Assembly (NCBI GenBank): GCA_016271365.2
Contig: CM057454.1
Location: forward strand, 694,911,501-694,975,500
Source: Neoceratodus forsteri
Lineage: Eukaryota > Chordata > Ceratodontiformes > Ceratodontidae
Direction of reading: 5' to 3'
DNA length: 64,000 nt
Part shown: positions 32,946 through 44,063 of the stretch, piece by piece
Layout: the number at the start of each line of letters is the position of its first letter
Numbering within the stretch: position 1 is the stretch's first letter
Translations under genes and position numbers: made by a program
The notes under the pieces: model-generated
Seen by the model: the letters and a program-made list of their open reading frames with translations, nothing else
Told to the model about the DNA's origin: nothing
The model's database searches: none

Positions 32946-35389
32946 GGAGACCTGGCTTTCCAAATCCACCCCAACTCCTTTGTCTCACTCCATGGGTACA
33001 CCCTGTACTGGGAGAATCGAGTAGACAAACGCAGGGGTGGCTATGCTGTCTTCATACGTGACACTATTGTTGGTCATGTGCTCCCTGCCCCCAAGCTCAA
33101 TAATGGTGCCCAGGCCCTCACCCTCAAACTCATTCCTGATCCCTTTAGGGGACCGCTCTACCTCACAGTCTCCTATGTCCCCCAAGGAACCAGAACCTGG
33201 CAATCTCATCTCTTACAGATTATCTCACCACCCTCCCTCACAAAGCAGAACAAGTCCTTGTTGGGGACCTCAATCTCAAATGGCTTAGTCCCCCCACCTC
33301 CCAAGCAAGGGACACCTTCGCTTCCCTTGACCTGACCCAACTGGTCTCCCAGCCCACTAAACTCAGTCCCTCTAGTGGAACCAGCACCCTCCTGGATGTC
33401 ATAGTCACCAACCACCCCCTCAAAATCCAGGACATACAAATCCTCCCTGACTCTTTAAGTGACCACTCCCCTATCCTATTCCTCTGGTCTACCTCTACCC
33501 CCAGACCAGTAGCCCAAACCACCCTCCACAGGCACCTCCACCCAGGTGGCCTCAATAAACTCAAGAAATTCCTCACCCAGATCGACTGGTCCCCCATCAA
33601 CTAGGCACCCAGCATTCACTCTGCCCTCAACCTTTTCACATAGGCTTTTAACAAGCCATAGAAAAAGTGGTGGCTACACAGCTCTCTGAGTATGTGACTA
33701 AATGTGCTGTTCTGTGCCCAGAGCAGCATGGTTTCTATGCAGGCCATAGCACTGGTACAGCCTTACTGGAATTCTCCAACTTTCTGCACTCCTTTCTTAA
33801 CCCTGGCAATCTTGCTGTAGCAATGTTCATTGACCTCTCAAAGGCCTTTGACACTGTCTGCCATCCCCTCCTACTTGACGCCCGTCTACCATATCAGTTT
33901 CTCTACTAATCCCCTCACCTAGTGCTCTAGCTATGTATCAGCCTGTTCCCACTGTGCCAAAATCAATGGGACACTCTCAGAGGCCCACCCTGTCCACTCT
34001 GAGGTCCCCCAGGGCTCCATCCTGGGCCCCTACTTGTTAGTCTCTACCTAAACACCCTGCCCAGTGCCTGCTCTGGCAAAATTCTTCTGTATGCAGATGA
34101 TGCCATTCTTCATGCCTCTCACCGAAATTCTGCCTCCCTCCAGGACTGTCTCCAACACACCTTCAACCAAGCAGCAAGCTGGTTCAAGGAGCACAGACTT
34201 GTCATTAATCTCAAAAAGACCAAGTCAATGCTCTTCGCCCACCATCAAAACAAAACAAGAAATAACCCCCCTCCTTATCCTCTTGAGCACTCAACACCTG
34301 CTCGAGCAAGTGCATACCTACAAATATCTTGGGATTACTTTCAACACTGCCCTCACTTTTCATGCCCACATTAATGCCCTCGTGTCTGCCAACAACACCT
34401 GGATTGGCCTCCTATACCACCATAGGGACTGCCTTCTACCCGATGCTCTCCGACTGGCCATTACATCCTCAGTACTGTCCCTAGTGGATTATGGCCTACC
34501 AGTATATGGAGTCGCTGATTAGACGGCACTCAATAAGATCTGACTCACTCTGAACAAGGCCTGTAGACTACTAACCAGTGCTCCCAGGCTCACCCACAGT
34601 GCCATCTCTATTCCACTGCTAATCTCCTCAACCTGGAAGAATGTCTCCACTACCAAACCTGCCTCCTAGCCCAGGAAATTCTGCTCGGGCTCTCCCCCCG
34701 GGGTATCTGCCTCCCTCCAACATACCTCCCCATAGTCTCCACCTACAGCTCAGACAAGGCCACTCTACTGGTACTGAGAAAACTAGGACCTCCCTAGCTC
34801 AGAGATCCTTTTGCTACTGGGCCCCTCCCTGGTTTAACACTCTTCCTGTAGCCATCACTAACACTGCTAAAATTGCCTCCTTCAAAACTGTTCTTCAGAA
34901 CCACCTGCTCAACATCTGCTGCTGTTCCTGTCACTGACAGGCTGCTCGCATATCACAGAGTGTACTCTGACAAAGCCCACTGGACTGCCTCCTCTGCCCC
35001 GCTCCACTCCCTTCTCCCACCTGGTTTCCTTCATTCCTCCCTGCCAGATATCTGTATTTATGTAACTACTGTTTTATGAAATGTACAAAATATATGTAAC
35101 AATGTCTGTATAATACTGTGTAAAATCTGTGTAAATCTGTATGTCAACCTACTGTAATATTGTAACACTGTTGTCCTCTGTGTGATGAGGTACCTTTTTA
35201 AATGAGCCTCTCGCTCAAAGGTTGCAAATCCGATTGTACAAATAAATAAATAATTTACTTTCAGTGAACAGCAGTTAAGCAGTAAAGGGAATAATATCTT
35301 TTTCAAAAGCAGCTTAATGTTTTTCTCTACTCCCACCCAGGGATAAAAACTTCTCCCTCAGTATATCATACACCTAAAAAGTGGAACAA

Positions 35390-35867
35390 ATGCTAAACAG
35401 GAAGGAAAGAGAAGACAAACAGACCAAATCTAAACCCCAAGGTACTATGATGAAACAGGATGATTCCAGATTTCATGATGATAGGGTAACATGTCTCCAG
35501 TCAGATCGAGAGGTCCAAGCTATCACATTGATTGTGAAGGGGAACGCTTAACTAGAAATAGATTCAAGCTCCTCCTGAAAGAAATTAAAGCATCTAGGAG
35601 GGAGAACAGACATGATTTTAAACAGCTAATTCAAAGATTGGACAGAGTGAAAGGCTGGCTTGCAGAAGCAGAGGAATGAGTGGTGGTGGTGGTAGAGGAT
35701 GGCAACATACAACTCAGCTCAGCATTGGAATCACTGATGCAATTCACAGAGGTGCTGCAGGATAAGTGCATGGACTAAGAAGCCAGTTCAAGATGGGATA
35801 ATTTGCATTTGTCAGGTCTCCCTGAGGGTTCAGAGACTGGCCAATTGTGCAACTTCCTCACAGACTG
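35390..35867 (+). pseudogene. L1-C ORF1, N-terminal half
   Basis: Plus-strand L1 ORF1: basic N-terminus, then a helix RNRFKLLLKEIKASRREN (about 35,560-35,613) and FKQLIQRLDRVKGWLAEAEE (35,620-35,679), the coiled-coil region, then DNLHLSGLPEGSETGQL (35,799-35,850) and NFLTD at 35,851-35,865. The Arg-x-Asn-Asn-Leu-x-Ile-x-Gly-Leu-Pro-Glu-Gly block precedes the RNA-binding domain in L1 ORF1. The frame is cut exactly after TGACTG-like sequence; the protein resumes at 50,638. ORF1 forms the trimeric RNA chaperone of the L1 particle. Confidence 0.8.
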
Positions 35868-36190
35868 TTCAATTTCAAGTTTATTGTAGGAAAGACTCTA
35901 TTGAGCATGCTCATTCACAAGGAGGTCCTGATATGCAATGACATAATACAACAACAGTAATACAGGGAGAGAAAAAATAGCAGTACACCAGTTGCAAGGT
36001 GCAAGGATTGATACAATCTAGAATAACATGGTGCATAAGTTGAGACAATCTGGAGTAATACATTAGGTACGTAACATTCTGGAGTTACCTAATCATTAGA
36101 TATTCATAACAACCAAAACACTAAGTTGTTGAAACAGGCAATCAACTAACATTATGACCAAAGCAGTCTGATAACAATATTTGGTGCATA
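35868..36190 (-). mobile_element. L2-type LINE, copy F, 3' UTR end
   Basis: On the minus strand it ends CAATAAACTTGAAATTGAA directly against the L1 ORF1 half at 35,867. The remaining L2-F is at 47.8-50.64 kb. The intervening CR1-D is bounded by ACCATTTG at 36,191-36,198 and 47,792-47,799. An L2-type terminus with an AATAAA-like signal fits. The link is inferred from junction structure. Confidence 0.65.
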
Positions 36191-36202
36191 ACCATTTGAG
36201 AA

Positions 36203-36834
36203 TCACTGTAACCTGGAATGACACCTCAGGTGTCTTGCAGAAGCCCGTTTTGCTGCCTGGTGAGGTATAACCAAATTTTTTAAGGGTGGGTTACCTTCGC
36301 AGTCAGTCATGCAGTCTATGAATGAGCGAGCATTCCATAGCAACAGGTGACATCACTGAGAAGCACTATATAATACTCAGCTCCAGCAAGTGGTGGAAAG
36401 AAGGCAGTACCTCTACTGGTGAGTGTCTGTTGGCTGTAGGTGAAGCGGCTTGTTTATACACCTACACTGTACTGCAGGTGCTGGCAGTGAGTTTTAAATA
36501 TTTTAATTGAATTATAGTACTACAGGTGAAAGCAGTGGGTCTCCTCCTTAGGTAGTGCTGTAGGGGAAGGCAGCACTACAGACAGGGCTCTGACAGCAAG
36601 GACTTGTGTGCTGCATGGCGTTACAGGATACATGTTTTAAGGATCACTGTAACCTGGACTGACAACTCAGGTGTCTTGGAGAAGCTCCTTTGGCTGCCTG
36701 GTGAGGTATAATCCGGTATTTTATTGGTGGGTTACCCTAGCAGTCCGTCATGCAGTCTATGAATCAGTGAGCATTACCATAGCAACTGGTAACATCACTG
36801 AGGAGCGCTATATAGCACTCGGCCCCAGCGAGTG
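36203..36834 (+). promoter_or_regulatory. Tandem leader repeats of CR1-D with TATA-like sites
   Basis: Two copies of about 190 bp, 36,203-36,393 and 36,644-36,834, start TCACTGTAACCTGGA and end CAGCAAGTGG or CAGCGAGTGG, offset by 441 bp. Each contains CTCAGGTGTCTTG, TGGTGAGGTATAA, CAGTCTATGAAT and a TATA-like CACTATATAATACTC or CGCTATATAGCACTC followed by a short GC-rich stretch. Repeated 5' units with a TATA-like element resemble promoter monomers of other LINEs. Transcription is not shown. Confidence 0.65.
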
Positions 36835-37102
36835 GATTCGAGCCTGGAGCAGAAGCAACACTGGCAGAGGCCAGTGGTGTCTGTCAGTGTCAGTCAGGGA
36901 AGAAGGGCCACTTTAGTTTGAAATGCTGTTCTGTATACCTACTCAGGTAAGAACCAGTCGAGTAGAGTGATAAGCACAATTAGAGTTACTGGTATTGTAC
37001 TTTAGCTAGGTGAAACTATAGGCAGAATAGGAGTTGGTCTCTCTATTTTATTCAGCTCAGGAAGTGAACTGTTGAACTAAGTGTGGAAATTAAAGCAATT
37101 TT

Positions 37103-38112
37103 ATGATGGAACATAACTTTGTTACCTTGCAAAATTGGGTTATAGGCATCAACTGTACAATATGCAAAAAAATCAGTACACAAGAAAATGCAGACTTTAC
37201 TCAAACACGCTGTGAACAGTGTAATAAAATTAAACAGTTAAAAATAAAAATGATAGGCCTAGAGATGCAGATAAAATGCATAACTGCTCTAAATACAAAC
37301 AAAGAGAAAACTAAAAACACACTGGAAGAGCAAGAGAATGGACCACCAGAAAGAACTGGAAAAAGATAAAGGGAAAAGGAAATGTAGATGAAGAATGAAT
37401 AAAGAAGGGACATAATTGTTTTAAAAAAGGCAGAAGAGCTATAGCAATCCAAGCCCCTATCCACATAGAACAAAGCAATGCAGAGAATACAGTGAGTAGT
37501 GAGAGTCATTTAGGCCATAATAGAAGAGAGGATACAAATGTTTTAGAACCAATTAAACAAATAATTCAGGGTAAGGAATGCAGAAAAGCACTAATGAAAC
37601 TTTAGAATTTAATATTGCTGTAGGAAACAGATTTGAATCTCTAACAAATTGTATGGGAAAATATAGACAATGAAACCAGAGAAATTCTGGAAATATCTGA
37701 AGAAGAGGACATGGAGCATGAAGAACAATTGCAAATCAACTCTACCACTATGGAAACAGTTTCAACAAAACACAATGACAAAAGGGAAATGTGTATTCTG
37801 GGGGACTCAATGATAAAATATACAAACTCGATTACTACACTTAATAGGAAGGACAAAGTAATGAGTATGTCTCTGCCTGGAGCTGGTCTGCAGGACTTTT
37901 ATAATGTATTGCCACAGGCCATTAAAAAAAACAGATCTCAAACCAATTGTATTAATTCATGCAGGTACAAATGACCTAATAAAGTATTCTGAAGAAGAGA
38001 TAGTTTACAATTGAAAGAAAATTCATAATCATTTAAAGGGCAAAGGATGTGAAGTGATAATTTTGGAAATTCTACCCATCTCTTACAGAAATAATTATAT
38101 GAAATGTTTTCA
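37103..38112 (+). pseudogene. CR1-D ORF1, N-terminal Cys motif and first half of SGNH domain
   Basis: Starts MMEHNFVTLQNW at 37,103. The Cys pairs CTICKK and CEQCNK (about 37,155-37,225) form a zinc-binding-like motif, followed by an Ile/Leu/Lys-rich coil (KQLKIKMIGLEMQIK). The esterase blocks follow: CILGDSMIKY (37,792-37,821, nucleophile Ser), SLPGAGLQDFYNVLP (37,871-37,915), and in the next frame VLIHAGTNDLIKYS (37,949-37,990), then VIILEILPIS (38,055-38,084). Order and spacing match CR1-B ORF1. The domain then stops at an insertion; its final block is at 44,815-44,835. Two frame changes lie within. Confidence 0.8.
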
Positions 38113-38304
38113 TGCTGTGCACATAAAACTACCCATGTGATATGCATGCTGCAAGTATGATTTAAAAGTTAAATTGGAACTGAATGCGTGCATGTGGCAT
38201 GCATGCAGCAAGCAAGTGTGAAAAGCATACTTTCTATGTTAAATTCGAAAAGACTGCATGCATATGACATGCGTGCAAAAATAGTGTTCACTGATAATTG
38301 CACA

Positions 38305-38424
38305 TGTAAAAGTTAAGTAACTTGATCAGGATCACACCATATACAAGTGGGGGCTGATGAGATTCAAACCCAGGTCTTCTGGTTGGCAGTTTGGTGCCTT
38401 TAACCACTAAGCTATACTGCCTGC
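38305..38424 (-). mobile_element. MIR-like tRNA-derived CORE SINE fragment
   Basis: On the minus strand: GCAGGCAGTATAGCTTAGTG with A box TAGCTTAGTGG, B box GGTTTGAATCTC, and CORE words TGATCAAGTTACTTAAC. It is the same family as at 25.3 kb but shorter. Confidence 0.8.
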
Positions 38425-38872
38425 ACATATATGGCTCACTTGTACTTCAATAGAAATCTGCATAGTACATCTGCACACATGCAGCATGCTTATAGCCACT
38501 GTTAGCCTTTTTAGTTTCCTTGTCCCCCTCATCTCAGCTACACAGCTGAACTGTAGCACACATACCAAAGGAAATGCAAGTGGATCTTTCCACCCCCAAT
38601 ACACACACTTTTTCACAAAACTACTTAATTACTTATTTCTGGCCTGTACTCCTATTTTCTCTCCATAGTTTTAAATGCTTCCATGCAAACAGATTTTAAG
38701 GGGCAAATGCAAAAGTAGCAATAACTTGACACCCCCCACGCACACATGGACAGTCCCACCTCCCTATGCACACACACTGTAGCGGGTGCAGCCATGTTGC
38801 TACAGACAATCCACCAAGTATAGATGTAAGTTGAGACTGTCTTACCTAAGTACTAGGGAACTGGAGGCAGGC
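38425..38872. other. Unassigned
   Basis: CACA-rich sequence between the SINE and the satellite segment. Nothing recognised. Confidence 0.3.
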
Positions 38873-39908
38873 TTTAGTAGATGATACAAAATCACACATG
38901 CCCCCACAATGCAAAGCATCATGGGCTGCATATGCAAATCACCACAGAATGTTATGCTGGTCCAACTTTAAGCAGAATTGCATGGTGCCGAAGGCCTCTC
39001 ACACAGTTTGCAAGGGTGCTACACAGAAGACATAGACCGTGTTTCATCCTACCAGGACTCATCAGTATGCCTCGTCTGTTTGACACCCCAGTGGAATGGA
39101 CCAGCTACCCCTAAGGCAGTGTGCCTGGGATATATTGCGGTGAACCCATTAAAATAAAAAACTATTTAAAAGACAAAGAACCTCTGTGCATAAACACTGA
39201 GGCAAGGGTTACCCCAAAGGGCATTTGGCTGGGAAGCCAAGTTTCAAGAAAATACAAAATCACACATGCCCCCACAATGCAAAGCATCATGTGTCTATGT
39301 CTTCTGTTAGCACCCTTTGCAAACTGTGTGAGAGGCCTTTCGGCACCATGCAATTCTGCTTAAAGTTGGACCAGCATAACATTCTGTGGTGATTTGCATA
39401 TGCAGCCCATGATGCTTTGCATTGTGGGGGCATGTGTGATTTTGTATTTTCTTGAAACTTGGCTTCCCAGCCAAATGCCCTTTGGGTAACCCTTGCCTCA
39501 GTGTTTATGCACAGAAGGTTCTTTGTCTTTAAATAGTTTTTATTTTAATGGGTTCACCACAATATATCCCAGGCACACTGCCTTAGGGGTAGCTGGTCCA
39601 TTCCACTGGGGTGTCAAACAGACGAGGCATACTGATGAGTCCTGGTAGGATGAAACACGTGTCTATGTCTTCTGTTAGCACCCTTTTGCAAACTGTGTGA
39701 GAGGCCTTCTCGGTACCATGCAATTCTGTAGAAGTTGGACCAGCATAACATTCTGTGGTGATTTGCATATGCAGCCCATGATGCTTTGCATTGTGGGGCA
39801 TGTGTGATTTTGTATTTTCTTGAAACTTGGCTTCCCAGCCAAATGCCCTTTGGGTAACCCTTGCCTCAGTGTTTATGCACAGAGGTTCTTTGTCTTTTAG
39901 TAGATGAT
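38873..39908. repeat. 368-bp satellite segment with an orientation switch, bounded by 13-bp direct repeats
   Basis: One full forward unit (38,886-39,253) and 37 bp of a second (39,254-39,290) are followed without spacer by a full reverse unit (39,291-39,658) and 237 bp of another (39,659-39,895). The unit length is 368 bp in both orientations (ACAAAATCACACATG at 38,886 and 39,254; GTGTCTATGTCTTC at 39,291 and 39,659). Copies are highly similar. The segment is bounded by identical TTTAGTAGATGAT at 38,873-38,885 and 39,896-39,908. It has no coding role; reading frames in it are repeat artefacts. Confidence 0.93.
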
Positions 39909-39919
39909 GTACATGGGTC

Positions 39920-40144
39920 AGAGTGCAGGGACGCACCCCCTTGAAATGAATGGAGTTAATTTTTTATTACTATTTTATACATTATGATGGTGATTTGGAG
40001 AACAATGAAGGCCACTGTTCTAATAATAAGGCCCTTGTTCATCCAGTGGTGGCCTTCATTACTCTCCAACTCACCATCATAATGTGTAAAATAGTAAAAC
40101 CAAAAATCCCTTATTCATTTCAATGGGGCATGCCCCTGCACTCT
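39920..40144. repeat. 225-bp foldback element
   Basis: Near-palindrome from AGAGTGCAGGG (39,920) to CCCTGCACTCT (ending 40,144). Arms include TTGAAATGAAT, TATTTTATACATTATGATGG and GAACAATGAAGGCCACTG, with their complements on the right. The centre is about 30 bp. It lies only 12 bp from the satellite segment. It is likely a palindromic MITE. Confidence 0.85.
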
Positions 40145-41885
40145 CCGTTGCCCTATGTGATAATGTGCCTGAGTGTGAGGATGTGGAGGTCAGCTTCTTT
40201 TGGGGGGGGACATAAGCCTTACTATAGTGGGGCTCCAATAATCTGTGCTTACCATACCACTCAACTGTTCCTTAATGAAAGGGATAGCCCTCATTTTGTC
40301 CCTAAAAACTGTTCTGCCCCTTATCCATTCCTCATGGAAAACATGCTACCCACACATAGGATGTCCTGTAAATTTAGACTTTATGGCAGGGGTAGTATTT
40401 CAGATTTTAGCAGGGGGGAGCCAGCAACCAATGGAGGTCAGGTGATAGTTAGCCCCTAGGCAGCAAGCTCTGGAATGTCTGGAACATCTCCAAAAGGTAA
40501 AACTTATCTGTTGTGACTGAAAAGTGACATGCAAATCAGGAAAAAATCAAAGTATAATATTCATCTATCTATAACCCAGAGCAGTGCATAAGATTTGGGG
40601 CTTAAGTTACTACCAATTTTTTTTCTGGTTGATGTTCTGCCCCCCCCAAAAAAAAGACCCTATCTCACCCTGACTCCATTCCATTCAATACCCATCCCTT
40701 ATAGGTTGAGCCACTTGAAGGCACAGAAAAGTGAAATAGACATCAATATTTCAGATATTCCTCCTTCCCCAATCCCCCTGTAAAAAAATATTTACTTTTA
40801 CTTACCCGGCCATATGGCCAGAACCTGCAGCCTGGCCCAGTGTGCCACAGCCTAGTTTTAAATCCACTCCTCCTCCATCCTTCTGCCAAAAGCTGGATGC
40901 TAGAACTGACCATGCCAGGTTTCCAATGTGGTCTACAGCCAATTCACCTCACCAACCAAACCCACCCAACCAGTTTTGCTTGTTTCTTGCTTAGCTGCTA
41001 CCATGGCAGCTGCTGCACTACACTAATCAAGGCCTATGAAGGCAGCCCACACCTCTGTCACTGCTGCTGCTAGACCTAGCTTGTTGCCACGGGAGGCATG
41101 TGCTGTTTTATTTTGTGAGGTTATCCTAGTAGAGTAAGTAGGTAGCCTAGTCTGAAGTTAGCGTTTAGCTTACCCCCCTTCCCCTTCAGCCACCAGGGAG
41201 ATGGAGACTCACTAAGAGTAGACCAACAAAAATATGCTGCCACAACACTGCTATTGAGAGTTCAATGCTCACTGATGCCTCCAAACTGTAGTGTGCATCC
41301 TATCTAATCTGTTGTGTTAAAGACAGTGTCACACTTGCATGACTCATGTGCTCCTGCTTGGCTGGAGCTCCTCCACATCACATGTGATGGCACTGCTGCT
41401 AATAGGTGGAGGAGTGGACAACACAATAAATACACAGTTGAGTCAAGAGTGCTCCTGCAGCAGAAGTGCACACAGGTCAGGGGGCACTTATTATGCAAGA
41501 GTTTAAATCCAAATTTAATGTCATTGTTGCCACACCATAAAAACAACCTAGGCACAAATGTGTGGGGGGGGGCAATTGCCCCCCTCTGCCCTACCTAAAT
41601 GGCACTACTGCTTTATGGTACAGTAGAAATTCATTCTCAGGTGCTAATATCAGTACAAGTACATACAATGATTTCTACTGTGTTCTGAGGTACTTTGTTT
41701 CCATGTTTCAGGATGTGTCCTGTGTTCTGATGATTGTGATGGTTAGTATCCCTCATTGTCCCTCATTTTGGTGTCCATGTCTCTCTCATTACAGTGACAA
41801 AATGTGAGGTATAGTGCATGCTTCCAATATGTTACTCAGCGCAAGCATGCTAAGCATGGCCATAGTGTATATGCACCATACATAA
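40145..41885. other. Unassigned
   Basis: No proteins, SINE heads or terminal repeats recognised. G- and C-runs occur at 40,201-40,208 and 41,562-41,572. Short reading frames lack family resemblance. Confidence 0.35.
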
Positions 41886-44063
41886 TAGAAACACAGAAGT
41901 TGATGGCAGATAAGGACCATGAGCCCATCCTGTCTGCCCATTTCTTTCTCTACCTTATGAGATATTGCCATGAAGCCCTTTGCTCTGTCAATGGCCCATC
42001 TATTCATACTCATCTGTAGTTTCCTTATGTCTATCCCAAGCCTGTTTGAAGCCTGAACTGTATTCATATCCACCACTTACTGAGGTAGGCTGTTCCATGC
42101 ATCCACCACCCTTTCTGTGAAAAAGAACTTCCTCACATTACCCCTTAATTGGCCTCCCTCTAATCTCATGCTGTGTCCTCTTGTTCTGCTATTTTTCTTA
42201 TATTGAAACCTGTTAGACTTTCACCTTGTTAATGCCCTTAAGTTGTTTGAATGTTTCGATCATATCACCTCTCTCCCTCATTTGCTCTAGGGTATACATA
42301 TTGAGTGCCTCTAATTTGTCCTCATATGTTTCCTGATATAGTCCCTGCACTATTTTGATTGCCCTCCTCTGGACTGGCTCAATTTGCTTAATGTTCTTGT
42401 GAAAGTGTGGCCTCCATTACTGCATGCAGTAATCCAGATGTGGCCTAACCAGTGTCTTGTAAAGAGGATTATTACCTCCCTCTTCTGACTGTGATACCCT
42501 ACTAATACACCCCAACATCCCTCTAGCCTTACCTACTGTTTTAGGGGTCTGCCTGGATGATTTCAGGTCATCGGTGATGATGACGCCCAAGTCTCTTTCT
42601 TCCCTTGTGACTGCCAGCAACTCCCCTCCCAGCCTATAGGTGGTTTCAGGGATTCTCTTCCCTATGCGCATGATTTTGCACTTCTTTGTGTTAAACCCCA
42701 GTTGCCATTCTTTTGACCATTTTGCTAGTTTATCCAGATCTCTTTTCATTCTGCCCACCCTATCTGTATCATCTACTCTGTCTTCAGATCTTGGTGTCAT
42801 CTGCAAACAGACAGACCTTACCCTCCAGTCCATCTGCAATGTCACTGATGAAGATATTGAAGAGGACTGGCCCAGGACTGATCCCTGAGGCACTCCACTT
42901 GTGACTTACATCTCTTCTAACTGTATACCGTTTACCCCCAGTCTCTGTTTGCTGCCTGTCAACCAGTTTGCCACCCAGTTGACCAACTTCTGACCCACCC
43001 AAGCTTACCCAGCTTATTAATCAAACTTCTATGTGGAACAGTATCGAAAGCTTTGCTGAAATCAAGGTAGGCTACATCAATTGCTCCCCCTTGGTCCACC
43101 ACTTTGGTTACCAAATCAAAGAAATCTATGAGATTAGTTTGACAGGACCTTCCTTTTGTAAACCCATGCTGTCTTGGATCCTGTGCCCCTATGGATTCCA
43201 GGTGTTGCACTATCCTTTCCTTAAGGAGTGCCTCCATAATCTGGCCCACTACTGAGGTAAGACTGACTGGTCTGTGGTTCCCTGCCTCCTCCCTGCTACC
43301 ACTCTTGTGGAGCAGGATCACAGGAGCACTTTTACAGTCTTCTGGGATGTCTCCTGTGCTCAGAGACTCACTAAACAGTTCTGATCATGGCTCTGCTAGT
43401 TCCACCCTTAGCTCCTTTAGTACCCTGGGATGTATGTCATCAGGTCCCATTGCCATGTCCACCCTGAGCTTATCAAGCTCTTGTGGGACCCTTTCTTTTG
43501 TCAAGGGACTAGTGCACCTCCCTCCCTCTATGTCCATGGTGCTGAGCTGTGGGCCCTTCCTACCTTTCCTTCAGTAAATAGTGAGCAGAAGTATCTATTT
43601 AGGATAGATGATGTTACATGGTCCTCCTCCTTACATGCCCTCTTTCCTTTCATCTAGTAATACCCTCTCTGGACTTTCTCCTTTCACTAATGTATCTATA
43701 GAAAGTCTTTTCACCTTCTTTTACTGTTTGTGCTAGTGTTTCCTCGGTTTGGGCCTTTGCCTGCCTTACTGCCTTCCTGCTTCGCTTGGGAAGTTTGGCA
43801 TACCTCCCCTATCTTCATCCTGCTGCATTCCTTTATACTTCCTGAGGCCAGCCTTTTGGCTCTGACCTTTTCTGCTACTGTTTTTTTTGAGAACCAAAGT
43901 GATTTCCTTCTTTTGCACTTCCTTTTCTTTCTAACACAATGGGATGTTGCTTCAAGTATTGCATATTTAATGCTTGCCCACCCTGCTTGTACCCCCTCAC
44001 CTATATTACTTTTTGCCATGGCTAGTTTAACTCTGTTGTCCATCTTATCAAAGTCAGCTCCTC
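41886..44063 (-). mobile_element. CR1-type LINE, copy A2 (5'-truncated)
   Basis: Same family as copy A1 (window start): the sequences run parallel from the 3' tail up to GATAAGATGGACAACAGAG, where A2 is truncated at about 44,063. It lies inside the block that interrupts CR1-D, so it inserted after that block arrived. Divergence from A1 looks modest, with scattered indels. Confidence 0.9.
41990..44043 (-). pseudogene. CR1-A2 ORF2 remnant: reverse transcriptase part
   Basis: From the 5' side on the minus strand: a linker (MDNRVKLAMAKSNIGEG, RKKRKCKRRKSLWF; 43,711-44,043). Then NHRPVSLTSVVGQIMEALLK (43,220-43,280), DPRQHGFTKGRSCQTNLI (43,120-43,175), VAYLDFSKAFDTVPHRSLI (43,025-43,085), CLFADDTKI (about 42,784-42,812) and LGGELLAVTREERDLGVIIT (42,570-42,630). 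F-A-D-D is retained. The endonuclease is absent owing to truncation. Frame changes occur near 42,890 and 42,800. Confidence 0.87.

Larger units (their letters stand above)
30767..34950 (+). pseudogene. L2-D ORF2 remnant: endonuclease and reverse transcriptase
   Basis: Endonuclease: CIASLNIFSLQKKSAAL (30,781), PDIIALVETWLS (30,858-30,892, then the L1), GGYAVFIRD (33,036-33,060), LVGDLNLKWL (33,260-33,288), LVSQPTKLSPSSGTSTLLDV (33,340-33,398) and SDHSPILFLWS (33,460-33,490). Reverse transcriptase: EQHGFYAGHSTGTALL (33,721), FIDLSKAFDTV (33,827-33,860), LYADDAIL (34,087-34,110) and YKYLGITFNTAL (34,318-34,355), then LLYHHRDCLLPDALRLAI (34,410-34,465) and SLVDYGLPVYG (34,480-34,512). Y-A-D-D is intact, but several frame changes exist between motifs. 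L2-type ORF2 is usually 800-1,000 residues. Confidence 0.85.
30400..35253 (+). mobile_element. L2-type LINE, copy D, interrupted by an L1 insertion
   Basis: A Jockey-superfamily LINE most like the L2 clade. It runs from a Pro-rich leader (left border approximate) through a 2A-like motif, endonuclease and reverse transcriptase to a (AAAT)n tail at 35,240-35,253. It is cut at 30,892/32,946 by an L1. With the insert removed the endonuclease reads through VETWLS continuously. Stops and frameshifts are moderate in number. Confidence 0.85.
36199..38112 (+). mobile_element. CR1-like LINE, copy D, 5' part (tandem leader and ORF1)
   Basis: Plus-strand, AT-rich CR1-like element inserted in the L2-F 3' UTR. 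ACCATTTG occurs immediately before it (36,191-36,198) and after its 3' end (47,792-47,799), a candidate 8-bp target duplication. It appears full length at the 5' end, with repeated leader segments. ORF1 is cut at about 38,112; the rest resumes at about 44,662. Confidence 0.75.

Noticed and set aside
38305..38424. Functional tRNA gene suggested by A and B boxes
   Set aside because: The boxes sit in a MIR-like SINE head with CORE sequence following; there is no complete cloverleaf with acceptor stem. The same applies at 25.3 kb and 13.3 kb.
38886..39895. CRISPR-like array of repeats
   Set aside because: Units are 368 bp, contiguous, and lack repeat-spacer structure; the genome is eukaryotic.
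39583..39936. 117-residue minus-strand frame and its near-identical plus-strand counterpart at 38.9-39.1 kb
   Set aside because: Both are translations of the 368-bp satellite in its two orientations.
39950..40459. 169-residue plus-strand frame
   Set aside because: It begins inside the 225-bp foldback and continues into unassigned DNA; no domain.
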